Source of the DNA: Enterococcus mundtii
Lineage (GTDB): Bacteria > Bacillota > Bacilli > Lactobacillales > Enterococcaceae
Direction of reading: 5' to 3'
NCBI RefSeq assembly: GCF_002813755.1
Contig: NZ_CP018061.1
Location: 2,160,001 to 2,224,000 of the forward strand
DNA length: 64,000 bases
A program made the position numbers and the translations under genes. Within the stretch, counting starts at the first letter, position 1, and each line of letters opens with the position of its first letter. This document shows, in pieces, positions 44,778-53,122 of the stretch. A model generated the notes under the pieces. It saw only the letters and a list, made by a program, of their open reading frames with translations. It did not search any database and had not been told where the DNA came from.

Positions 44778-45167
44778 TTATTTAAATTGAATCGACTCCG
44801 TAAGCTCTTCTCGTCTACATTTTTTCCCTTCACAAATAATACTATCTGGTAATTGTACTGTGAAATAGTAAATCAGTGAATCCAAAAAATAATAATATAT
44901 TTTCTTACCATCAGGCTGGATTTTATTCATTAACATTACCGCCCCAATAGGCATACCAACATAGCACAGCATATACATAAATTGAAATGTTTTTGCCAAT
45001 GTTGCGATCATTGTTCCAAAAAATAAGTTTATGAATAAAGCTACTACAATTGCGGTCACAGCGTCTACAACGACAATTGAAAATGGGAGTCGAAAAAGAT
45101 TCGGAATATCTTGAATGCGGTAGGGCTCTTTAAATATGGACGTATAATTGTAAGCTTCCCAATCCAT
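44778..45167 (-). CDS. TcpE-family conjugal transfer membrane protein (Tn916 Orf17-like)
   Basis: The product is 129 aa when started at 45167, where GGTGG sits six bases upstream. Two membrane helices (IVVVDAVTAIVVALFINLFF and MYMLCYVGMPIGAVMLM) follow an N-terminal cytoplasmic segment with the family pattern YNYTSIFKEPYRIQDIPN. TcpE proteins are part of the Gram-positive transfer channel. Confidence 0.83.
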   Translation of the reverse strand: MDWEAYNYTSIFKEPYRIQDIPNLFRLPFSIVVVDAVTAIVVALFINLFFGTMIATLAKTFQFMYMLCYVGMPIGAVMLMNKIQPDGKKIYYYFLDSLIYYFTVQLPDSIICEGKKCRREELTESIQFK

Positions 45168-45168
45168 A

Positions 45169-45387
45169 CTAACCACCGAATGCTTTACTTAACACATTTC
45201 CAATAGCATCTAGTACTTTTTCAGGATTTCCTAAAAAGAACCACGCCAAACCACCAAGTACTAAAGCTGTCACAATCCCTGCCACTTTTGCCTTAGAAAA
45301 ATGTTTGGCTACGCTAAAAACAATAATTCCAATGATCACATATTTTCCTTGTTGCAATACAAAATCTAATAAACCTTTCAAATCCAT
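45169..45387 (-). CDS. TcpD-family small membrane protein
   Basis: The product is 72 aa with two hydrophobic helices (YVIIGIIVFSVAKHF and VAGIVTALVLGGLAWFFL) and a GNPEKVLDAIGNVLSKAFGG tail, typical of TcpD. It starts just after the stop of the tcpC-like gene. Confidence 0.78.
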   Translation of the reverse strand: MDLKGLLDFVLQQGKYVIIGIIVFSVAKHFSKAKVAGIVTALVLGGLAWFFLGNPEKVLDAIGNVLSKAFGG

Positions 45388-45390
45388 CAA

Positions 45391-46416
45391 TTATTCACTA
45401 TCCTTCCATGTATGACTTAATTTTTCCACATAATATTTATCAGATTTTTTTACTAAATGGAGTGTTAACTGCTCTTTTTGCAAAATCGCTGTATCTTTAT
45501 CTTTCAAAGAAACATCAGCTTTCACAAGTAAACCAACACTAGCTTTATAAACTTTTGATTCCACTTTATCTAATGTAAAATTTCCATTTAATCCCTCAGG
45601 GTTATCCATCATATACGCCATATCAGCAGACGAACTTTCACAATATTTTTTTAGGAAATCAGAAATAAATTCCTGTACTTCTTTATCGGTTTCATCATCA
45701 ACCGGTTTTAATTTTTCCGTATCATAAGTGATAGATTTTACTTTTGCTTTGGTTGAGACTGGTTCAGTAAAATATGGATATGCAACGACGCAAAACGCAT
45801 GATCTTTTGTACTGAAAGGAATATTCAATACTTGAGTTGCTTCTACCTTTTTAGTATCTGTCACTTCTTTTGTAGTCGTCGTTTCTTTTCCTTTACTGTC
45901 TTTATGCTTTTCTTCAACTTTCTTTGTTACTGGTGTTTCAATCTCATAATTGACTTGATAACTTGCCACTGACACACCATCGATATTTTTTAACGACACC
46001 AGCGTTGCTTCTTTTAAAGAGCGCTTAGCAGAAAAAGATACTTCATTTTCTTCTAATCCATCAGCATAGAAATTTTTCTCAAGATTTTGAGCTCTTGTTT
46101 TAAATGCTTCATCATCATTTGAAATATTCATGTACTCGTCCACGAAGCAATCCATAAAAGACTGTAATTCTGGAGTAAACGAAATTTGATTCTGATTCGA
46201 CCCGTCAATATCATTTTTCAACTGCACAACTGATTTTTCTACTTTTGAAATATGATTACTAACAGCACTAGCTTTGATATATGCTCCCACACCCGAAAGT
46301 AACACAATGATTAGCCCACCCAGAACAATACGTCTAACTCCTTTCGTTTGGATTGCTTTTTTCTTAGGTAATTCATCTACACGCACATTCTCTTTTTTCT
46401 TATAATTAAATTCCAA
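45391..46416 (-). CDS. TcpC-like conjugation protein (VirB8-fold)
   Basis: The product is 341 aa with one membrane helix (IVLGGLIIVLLSGVGAYI), a short linker and two external NTF2-like domains. It corresponds to TcpC/ConG-type scaffolds needed to place the transfer machinery at the pole. A run of Lys, Glu and Thr (residues about 175-195) links strands in the first domain. Confidence 0.85.
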   Translation of the reverse strand: MEFNYKKKENVRVDELPKKKAIQTKGVRRIVLGGLIIVLLSGVGAYIKASAVSNHISKVEKSVVQLKNDIDGSNQNQISFTPELQSFMDCFVDEYMNISNDDEAFKTRAQNLEKNFYADGLEENEVSFSAKRSLKEATLVSLKNIDGVSVASYQVNYEIETPVTKKVEEKHKDSKGKETTTTKEVTDTKKVEATQVLNIPFSTKDHAFCVVAYPYFTEPVSTKAKVKSITYDTEKLKPVDDETDKEVQEFISDFLKKYCESSSADMAYMMDNPEGLNGNFTLDKVESKVYKASVGLLVKADVSLKDKDTAILQKEQLTLHLVKKSDKYYVEKLSHTWKDSE

Positions 46417-46549
46417 TTTTTGATTATCCTTTCTATTTTTTATTTGTTATGATTATTTACGTAATTTGGTCACTTTTCATAAATAGAACACATAACATAA
46501 AAAACATAATCTCACTACAATTAATAATCTTTTGAGGACTATAGTTAGT

Positions 46550-46585
46550 ATCAGCAAGTCTAGTGACCGCTTGCTGATTTTTTTA
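46550..46585 (+). terminator. Plus-strand-oriented hairpin in the tcpC upstream gap
   Basis: ATCAGCAAG (46550-46558) pairs with CTTGCTGAT (46570-46578), followed by seven T residues on plus. No plus-strand gene precedes it, so it would stop antisense transcription into the preceding genes. Confidence 0.5.
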
Positions 46586-47020
46586 TTCTAAAATAAGGTC
46601 TTCAAAATTTTCTTCAAACATTTTTAGAAAGACTATTTTATCTACTCTATCTGCATAAACTCTTTTCCCTATATAGCCTTTATAGGATCGATAACCTTCC
46701 TTGTAGAAATAGTAACTATAAGTCCCATACATTTTTTCCCCACTCGGCTTTCGAAGATAACAGCCTTCTGCAATTAATTTCGTTTCTTTTATTGGATACT
46801 CTGCAACAAACTCTTTTTTGAAATACATTGGAACATCTACAATTCCTCGACTCATTAAAAATTCTTTTCGTCTTTCCAGATAAACAATATCTTCATCATC
46901 CATTTCATTTTCGATTACATCAAATCCGTGAATTTCTAGCATTTCTGGTACGGATAGCTTTGCATATTTTTTATAAAACTTCGTTCTTTCCAAGAAGATC
47001 GGTATAATATTTGGGTTCAT
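46583..47020 (-). CDS. Hypothetical ICE protein
   Basis: The product is 145 aa when started at 47020 behind GGAGG; an ATG 15 bases earlier lacks a site. It is soluble and rich in Lys, Glu, Tyr and Phe. No domain is recognised. It lies between the relaxase-side genes and tcpC. Confidence 0.65.
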   Translation of the reverse strand: MNPNIIPIFLERTKFYKKYAKLSVPEMLEIHGFDVIENEMDDEDIVYLERRKEFLMSRGIVDVPMYFKKEFVAEYPIKETKLIAEGCYLRKPSGEKMYGTYSYYFYKEGYRSYKGYIGKRVYADRVDKIVFLKMFEENFEDLILE

Positions 47021-47055
47021 TTTTTCCTCCATCATCGAATTAAGTTAAGATTGCT

Positions 47056-47670
47056 TTAGTTAGTAGAAACTACTTCATTATTCTTAATTTCCCACTCAAA
47101 CCATTCTGAGAAATCTTGCTTAAATCCATTTAAGCTATACTTTTCTTGCAAAGTAGCTTCTTCAGCATTTGCTGGATCTAAATAAGTTGGCTTGTCTTTT
47201 GGTCGTGCATAAACACCAATCCAAGTATCGTAGTCTCCTTCAAAATAGCTATCAACGATATAGCCTTTTTTATCTAATATTTTCTGCACCTGATTTTCTA
47301 ACTCTTTACTGTTATTAGGAACAAAATACTTATACTGTTCAGTAAAACTTATAAAATCAGCAACTACATTGTTAAATGTTTTTTGTACTCTGAAATATTC
47401 ATCCCAAATAACCGGATTTTCTCTTTGCATTTCTTTTTCACAAACAGAGTACATATTATTTTTCTGTCTTATTTCACGGTTACATGCTTCTATGATTGAA
47501 AGAGATTTTTTTATAGTTCCTTTTAAATAAGGAATAGTTAACTCGCCCGCTCGTTCTAACTCTTTTAATTGATCCATCAACTTTAGCAAATCCGTAAGAG
47601 TATTCTCTAATTTTTCTGAGAGTATTGAACTTTCTTTTGTCACTCGATTAATTAATTCTTTTTCTGCCAT
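47056..47670 (-). CDS. Hypothetical ICE protein with coiled coil
   Basis: The product is 204 aa when started at 47670 behind AAGGAAGG. The first 100 residues are predicted coiled coil, and the C-terminal part is acidic and aromatic. No catalytic motif is seen. It follows the relaxase gene, separated by 23 bases. Confidence 0.65.
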   Translation of the reverse strand: MAEKELINRVTKESSILSEKLENTLTDLLKLMDQLKELERAGELTIPYLKGTIKKSLSIIEACNREIRQKNNMYSVCEKEMQRENPVIWDEYFRVQKTFNNVVADFISFTEQYKYFVPNNSKELENQVQKILDKKGYIVDSYFEGDYDTWIGVYARPKDKPTYLDPANAEEATLQEKYSLNGFKQDFSEWFEWEIKNNEVVSTN

Positions 47671-47693
47671 TAAGTGATTCCTTCCTTTCCAAA

Positions 47694-48995
47694 TCAAAAT
47701 GGATATTCTTCTTCTAAATCAAATTCTTGGCTCATATAACTACGTACTTCATTGTTTCTGTCAGTGGTAAATAGTAAATCTTTTGCACTACTGCATACTT
47801 GATCGATCAGTTCTTCATGTTTTTCTTTTAATTCGGCATAATCAATGCGTTCCATTAATTCATTTGTCCCTAAACGTAAATCAATTAAACGAATCATCTT
47901 TAAAGACGGAGCTAAATAGTTTGATAGCCATCTCAGTGTTTTTTCAATGGACGGTTTTTCACCTTGAACGGATAACCGCAAACCTTCCATCTTATCGATC
48001 ACGTCATACCATTCTTTACAGTAAACTTTCATACCCTCTTCAATTTCAAAAACGGTTAAGGAAGCATTCACGATTTCTTTAACTAACCAATCTAAACTTT
48101 CACCACTGGATAAAAAATATTCAACAAATAAAAAAGCCTTCTCATCTGAAAGGCGAATTTCGTATCGATTCTTTATTTCATATCGCTCTCTTGCCTCATC
48201 AACAGAAATTCCTTCCTTACGAGCTAGCTCATAATCTTTTTGATAAAAGTTAAAGTAAAGTGGCGATTGACGACTACCAAAATAAAGTGACAATCCTTTA
48301 TTGATCAACTTCCCTTTTTCAAAGGAAAAGCCACCGTTGAAATCAAAATTCTTAAATGTCGTACTCACCAATCCTTGTTCCATTTTTTCTTTCAATTGAT
48401 AGAGATTGAAGTTTTGTTTCCCCTCTACAATCAATTCATCCAATGCAATATCAATACGAGTAATTTTTGTGTCGACGATTATATTTCTCCCGAAAATATC
48501 GTCATCATAGAGCGATCGAAAGAATTCAGTCCAACTACGATTCCCATCTTCTTCAAAAATTTCTTCTAACTGCCGACATCCTTCTCCTGACAAATCCAAC
48601 ATGATTCCCATATTCACATCTTCTGGATTTCTAAATAATCGAATAGCTCCATACGAAAATGTTTCGGTGTAATGATAAAACCCACGCGCTTCTTGAGTGA
48701 ACCAATTCATATCCATGTGTAGCAGTTTTTCAATGATTGTTTGAACATCCAATGTTTTGAATCGAATTCGTAAAAAGTCTATTTTTGCTTCTACCGAAGC
48801 TTTACCACCGTCAATGTGGAGAGCCTCTATAATTTTTTTCTCTAATTCTTTTGAGATCAATCTTTTACCCGATTCAATCTTTGAAACTAAACTTCGTTCA
48901 ATTGCTAATTTTTCAGCTAGTTCCCTTTGTTTTAGTCCTAATTCTTTTCGGAGTCGTTTTAAATCAATACCTCGCAAAATGTGACATCCTTTCAC
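47694..48995 (-). CDS. MobT-type relaxase with N-terminal HTH (Tn916 Orf20 / NicK-like)
   Basis: The product is up to 433 aa. Residues about 10-65 form an XRE helix-turn-helix (LKQRELAEKLAIERSLVSKI), and the rest is a Rep_trans-like domain with the HUH-independent nicking core (DTKITRIDIALDELI). The long frame begins with GTG at 48995, but AAAGGA lies within it and TTG at 48977 has better spacing; the start is uncertain by six codons. It should nick the oriT just upstream. Confidence 0.88.
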   Translation of the reverse strand: MKGCHILRGIDLKRLRKELGLKQRELAEKLAIERSLVSKIESGKRLISKELEKKIIEALHIDGGKASVEAKIDFLRIRFKTLDVQTIIEKLLHMDMNWFTQEARGFYHYTETFSYGAIRLFRNPEDVNMGIMLDLSGEGCRQLEEIFEEDGNRSWTEFFRSLYDDDIFGRNIIVDTKITRIDIALDELIVEGKQNFNLYQLKEKMEQGLVSTTFKNFDFNGGFSFEKGKLINKGLSLYFGSRQSPLYFNFYQKDYELARKEGISVDEARERYEIKNRYEIRLSDEKAFLFVEYFLSSGESLDWLVKEIVNASLTVFEIEEGMKVYCKEWYDVIDKMEGLRLSVQGEKPSIEKTLRWLSNYLAPSLKMIRLIDLRLGTNELMERIDYAELKEKHEELIDQVCSSAKDLLFTTDRNNEVRSYMSQEFDLEEEYPF

Positions 48996-49026
48996 TTAAA
49001 ATGTGACAAATTTAAAAACGCTGAAT

Positions 49027-49224
49027 CCCTTGCGGGACAAGGGAAGTAAGTGACTTTTTGGAATGGTATGTTAAATTCTACCCCCATGTTATAAAACGGG
49101 GGTAGATTGCGTGGGTGGGACAAGCCCACCCACGCACGCCCAGCAACACTTGAAATATCCGTTGCTACTTACGTTACACGTATAAAAAGAGGTGTGCGCC
49201 TTAAGGCGCCACCCCTTTTTATAC
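49027..49224. other. oriT: Candidate origin of transfer (oriT) with stacked hairpins
   Basis: This gap between the relaxase gene and the HTH gene holds several inverted repeats: CCCTT/AAGGG (49027-49043), TCTACCCCC/GGGGGTAGA (49077-49085 with 49098-49106), and GCGTGGGTGGG/CCCACCCACGC (49109-49119 with 49125-49135). A long imperfect hairpin with a GGTG..GCGCC stem lies at about 49179-49224. Tn916 and ICEBs1 have oriT at the same place with C5/G5-type repeats. The exact nick site cannot be read. Confidence 0.7.
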
Positions 49225-49244
49225 GACGAAGTGAGCAACAATTT

Positions 49245-49676
49245 CTAGCTGTCGCTGGTCTTGATACTAATAGATTTTTCTAATCGCAAAATTCGTTTCT
49301 TCAATTCTGCATTCTCTTGTAATGCCTTTTTAGTTAATTCAATTAATTTTTTGGTATCTGCTTTGTTCTCTTCAAATGCCCTTTTCGATAGTGAGATCTC
49401 TTCTCTGGTTATTTTTCCTTTTTCTGACATAAAAATATCATAAATTGCTTTATCTAACCCAATACTCTTTGATCTCAAATAAACTAAGTGCTTGAACTGT
49501 TCAACTTGAGCAAAACTAAAAACTTTATAACTATAGTTACGTCCATTCCGATTTTTTGCGTATCTACGTTCAAATTTTGTATCGGTTAATTTTTCGATTT
49601 TACTTGCCCAAGTTTTTAAAGTTTTCAATGAAATATTATTATTCAATTCATTAATAACATCTTTATAATCATACAT
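49245..49676 (-). CDS. MerR-like HTH protein with C-terminal coiled coil
   Basis: The product is 143 aa. The first 75 residues look like a winged helix-turn-helix of MerR type (LKTLKTWASKIEKLTDTKFE, then FSFAQVEQFKHLVYLRSKS). Residues 95-140 form a Lys/Glu/Leu coiled coil. Similar proteins accompany plasmid or ICE replication and partition genes. It lies directly before oriT and might bind it. Confidence 0.7.
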   Translation of the reverse strand: MYDYKDVINELNNNISLKTLKTWASKIEKLTDTKFERRYAKNRNGRNYSYKVFSFAQVEQFKHLVYLRSKSIGLDKAIYDIFMSEKGKITREEISLSKRAFEENKADTKKLIELTKKALQENAELKKRILRLEKSISIKTSDS

Positions 49677-49763
49677 AGAAATAATTCCTTACCTTAGAAA
49701 TATTTACACAGTTTTTTATTTTTGTTTTAATAATATACAAGTGACGAAAGGAGTAATATTTAA

Positions 49764-50237
49764 ATGAAACTAGAATCTATAATGAATTACTTATACTACC
49801 TATTTTTTATTGCATTAGTACCGATCCTCCCTTCTATTTTAGTACTAGTAGTCACTAATTTTACTTATTTGTATATTCAAAAAACTATAATTAATTGGAC
49901 CTTAATCACGTTGATATTCTATTTTTTGCCTACTGTATTTCTAACAGTTTATTTTCTGAAAAAGTGGAATAAAAAAAATAGTTTTCTTTTTTCTAATATA
50001 TTCTCTCTTGGATCCCAGAAGTTTATTTTTGACAAAAATAAACTTAAGCAAGTGATTGAAATTACTACACTTTTGTTTACTTTTATAATATTGATGTGCA
50101 AAATATTCACTTTTAAAGGGCTAACTAATCCCTTTGACGCATACTTTTTTGCTATATATCCACTAAACTGTGGATTTAAAATTTGGGAATACTCAGCAAA
50201 AAAAGCTAATTATTTCCCTCATAGAAAGTATAAATAA
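49764..50237 (+). CDS. Membrane protein on the opposite strand to the ICE genes
   Basis: The product is 157 aa with about four helices and a GAAAGGAG site. It is the only complete plus-strand gene inside the transfer module apart from that at 56223. No family is recognised. Entry exclusion or immunity are possible roles for such single genes, but nothing in the sequence proves it. Confidence 0.65.
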   Translation: MKLESIMNYLYYLFFIALVPILPSILVLVVTNFTYLYIQKTIINWTLITLIFYFLPTVFLTVYFLKKWNKKNSFLFSNIFSLGSQKFIFDKNKLKQVIEITTLLFTFIILMCKIFTFKGLTNPFDAYFFAIYPLNCGFKIWEYSAKKANYFPHRKYK

Positions 50238-50253
50238 ATACTAGAAACTCAGA

Positions 50254-51765
50254 TTAAAGTTTATCATCTAAACTATTTAGCAATTCCTTTTGTAACTCAA
50301 GCTCTTGATCAATCTCAGCAAGAGCTTCTTTATCTATATGCTTAGAAAGATTGTTTGTTACCTCTTCTTTAATCGTTTCAGGAATACTTTCATAACCTAA
50401 TTCTTCACTGATTTTTACAAATTCAGAAATGAAATCAAAATCTTCTGGAACTTGTGGACTATAAAATTCACGAGCAATCTCGCCCCCACGTGCGACATAT
50501 CCTCGACCATAAACTTTTTTTCCTAGAACATTCTCTACATACTTGAATTTTTTATTCTTGTTTTCGTCTCCAAAAATCATTAATAGACCTGTTTCAGATA
50601 ATCTGCCGACAGACATTCGAAACATAAACTGATCTCTTAATGCTGTTTTGATAAACTCACCATCTGGACGTTGCATGGCTACAATGAAAAAGATGCCACA
50701 TTGACGTGCTTTTAAAATCAATTGAGTTAAATATTCATCGACTTCCCCATCTGTCTTATAATCTGTTCCGATTTCGGCTCTAAACGCTGCAAATTCATCG
50801 ATAATGACAAATTTTGGTCTCATACCATAGTAGACATAGTTTTTTCCCATTTTATATTCTGCATGCTTGTTCATCGTTTCAAAACGTGTATTCATTAATT
50901 CAACTGTCATTTGTAGGCATTTGGTAATATCTTCTTTGCCTGTGTGTACTTTCCCAGAAAATAGTGGTAACTTGCCCAAAGCCATCAAATCACTATTTTT
51001 AGGATCACAAATTTCAATATCACCAATTCGACAAAGTGCGTAAATCAAGGAGAGTAATGTGAAGGTCTTACCTCCACCTGTTCCGCCACCCAATAGTAAA
51101 TGTGGTTCCTTGTCAAAATACCAATATAAACCTTTCATCAGTTGAACTTTTTCTTTATCTGCTTGCATCTCTTTAATGGATATACGCTTTGTATAAACTT
51201 CGACAGCAAGTTCATAGGTAATAAACCCTTTTTCATCTATCACGCCGATATTATCCGCATGAAAAGCCGTCTCTAAGAAACCACCGATAGCTTCAAATTT
51301 ATCTTGAAACTTATTGCCCGCAGTCTCAAAAGAAACAAAAATACTTTCTTTCCCTGCTTTATAATAAATCCTAGGAAACAGGATTTTTTCTTTTGCTTTT
51401 CCATTGCTTGTTTTGCTTGTTTTTTTTGTATAGTAGCCATTGCTAATAATCATACGGGAGATCACTTGTCGTTGTTCTACTTTAGAAAAGTATCCACCAT
51501 TTACAATGGATAGCCGAGTAATCATAAAAATCAAGATACTAGCCAGAGCAGTGATTCCAACTATAGTCAAAATAGGAAAGAGATACAGCTTCCAGTCGTT
51601 AATACCTTGATTCACTAATGGATAGATTTTTTTATATCCAACAAAGTAACCGACTAAAATTAAAACAGGACATAAAAAAAACACTCGATAAAGTGTTAGC
51701 AAATTTCTTGTATAGTAACGGATTCTTTTCCCTCGATACCGAAATAGTTCTTTTATTGCACTCAC
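50254..51765 (-). CDS. FtsK/SpoIIIE-type coupling protein (Tn916 Orf21 / TcpA-like)
   Basis: The product is 503 aa with two N-terminal helices and an FtsK-like ATPase: Walker A GGGTGGGKTFTLL and Walker B FVIIDEFAAF, followed by LKARQCGIFFIVAMQRP. It moves relaxosome DNA to the channel. An AGGAAGG site precedes the start, which is seven bases after the preceding gene. Confidence 0.92.
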   Translation of the reverse strand: MSAIKELFRYRGKRIRYYTRNLLTLYRVFFLCPVLILVGYFVGYKKIYPLVNQGINDWKLYLFPILTIVGITALASILIFMITRLSIVNGGYFSKVEQRQVISRMIISNGYYTKKTSKTSNGKAKEKILFPRIYYKAGKESIFVSFETAGNKFQDKFEAIGGFLETAFHADNIGVIDEKGFITYELAVEVYTKRISIKEMQADKEKVQLMKGLYWYFDKEPHLLLGGGTGGGKTFTLLSLIYALCRIGDIEICDPKNSDLMALGKLPLFSGKVHTGKEDITKCLQMTVELMNTRFETMNKHAEYKMGKNYVYYGMRPKFVIIDEFAAFRAEIGTDYKTDGEVDEYLTQLILKARQCGIFFIVAMQRPDGEFIKTALRDQFMFRMSVGRLSETGLLMIFGDENKNKKFKYVENVLGKKVYGRGYVARGGEIAREFYSPQVPEDFDFISEFVKISEELGYESIPETIKEEVTNNLSKHIDKEALAEIDQELELQKELLNSLDDKL

Positions 51766-51771
51766 CTTCCT

Positions 51772-52320
51772 CTATTTACGCAGATATGAACGAATAAGTG
51801 GATCAGCAAAAAAACTGTGTTTCAATTGCTGGTATCCTAATTGTTGCATAGTTTCATTCACTGAAATCCGATCATTCTCATACCCTTTGATATACTGGTT
51901 ACGCTCATTAAAATAGTCTTTTGCTCTTCTCCGCTCATATTTTTCAATGAACGGAAGATCTTTTCTATCAAAGTATTCAACAGAAAAGTAATTGTCCAAC
52001 TTTATATATTCAATATAATAATGAACAAAATTATCTTCTGTTAGTTCCTCATCACGGTGATCAAACAAATCCAAGCGATAAATTCCAAACTTAGTGATTT
52101 GATCTTGAAGAAAAGCATAGTCTGGTCCACGTCGATTCTTGCTATAAAATTCATACCAACTTGCCTCTGCCTTCCGCAATTCTGCTTTTAATAAAGCTTT
52201 TGTGTGTTCAGAGTTTAAATCTGCAAAACTAGCTTCTTTTAGGACATATAAAACCATCTCTTCATAGCGATATAAATATTCTGATAAGCGAATCTCTTCA
52301 CCTAAAAAAGTTAACTTCAT
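51772..52320 (-). CDS. Hypothetical ICE protein before the coupling gene
   Basis: The product is 182 aa, soluble, rich in Tyr, Phe, Asp and Glu, without recognised motif. Tight spacing on both sides (11 and 6 bases) shows it belongs to the transfer operon. A possible role in relaxosome assembly is only suggested by position. Confidence 0.65.
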   Translation of the reverse strand: MKLTFLGEEIRLSEYLYRYEEMVLYVLKEASFADLNSEHTKALLKAELRKAEASWYEFYSKNRRGPDYAFLQDQITKFGIYRLDLFDHRDEELTEDNFVHYYIEYIKLDNYFSVEYFDRKDLPFIEKYERRRAKDYFNERNQYIKGYENDRISVNETMQQLGYQQLKHSFFADPLIRSYLRK

Positions 52321-52331
52321 TCGACATCACC

Positions 52332-53069
52332 TTAATCAACTAAATTCGCTCGAACCATTAATCGACCTTCAGTGCCAGCAACTGAACTATCACACGTAAT
52401 TAAAGTCAAAATACCATCGCCTTCAGTATCATCAATGACATACCCATCATTAGCACTGATTTTCTTTACTTCTTTCACTTGATAGTTTGCTTGTTCGCCC
52501 TGATAGGTAAGACTGATTGCATCACCAATCTTCACGTTTTTTAGTCCACCAAATAGCAAACCACTATCTGTCATATAATGCCCTGCCAATGCAAAATTTC
52601 CTTTTCCAACTGTTTGGTTTGATTTCATTGTTCCAGCACCTACACTTAAATTACTTTGGCTGATTCCTTCAAGGATCGGTAAATTCATGTGAATACTTGG
52701 GATAGATAAACTACCAACACCAAAAGACGAAATCACTTCTTCTGTATTCACTTTCGCCATTTCTTCTACTGTTAACGGTTTGACATCTTTCCCAGTGTAA
52801 TCTACACGTGAAGTATCTATAGGTAATTCAGCTTCCGCTTGTTGTCCACGTTTATCTGTTGATTTCTGCTTGCTCTTTTTTGAATCAGCCTTCAACTGAG
52901 TTTTTTCTTCCATTTTTTGAATCGCTTCAGACTGAAGAGTTCCTGTTTCTTGGTTCATTTTTTGTTGTGCATTCGTAAAATAAAAATAGCTTCCCATTCC
53001 ACCAATGAATAACGCAATAATAAGGGAGAGAATACAGCCTTTCTTATGTTTCTGAAAAAATCCTTTCAT
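52332..53069 (-). CDS. Class A-like sortase linked to the ICE adhesin
   Basis: The product is 245 aa with an N-terminal anchor helix (GCILSLIIALFIGGMGSYFY), a Lys/Gln-rich linker and a sortase domain. Catalytic residues are His164 (LAGHYM), Cys226 (LITCDSS) and an Arg at 236 or 240. The adjacent adhesin gene carries an unusual sorting motif, so this sortase may be dedicated to it. Confidence 0.88.
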   Translation of the reverse strand: MKGFFQKHKKGCILSLIIALFIGGMGSYFYFTNAQQKMNQETGTLQSEAIQKMEEKTQLKADSKKSKQKSTDKRGQQAEAELPIDTSRVDYTGKDVKPLTVEEMAKVNTEEVISSFGVGSLSIPSIHMNLPILEGISQSNLSVGAGTMKSNQTVGKGNFALAGHYMTDSGLLFGGLKNVKIGDAISLTYQGEQANYQVKEVKKISANDGYVIDDTEGDGILTLITCDSSVAGTEGRLMVRANLVD

Positions 53070-53081
53070 ATGCGACCTCCT

Positions 53082-53113
53082 AAAAAAGGAAGTACTTTTG
53101 ACAGTACCTCCTT
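53082..53113 (-). terminator. Terminator between the adhesin and sortase genes
   Basis: A stem (53086-53095 with 53104-53113, one G-T pair) is followed by T residues on the minus strand. It should partly insulate the sortase gene and downstream transfer genes. Confidence 0.75.
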
Positions 53114-53122
53114 TATTCGCTA

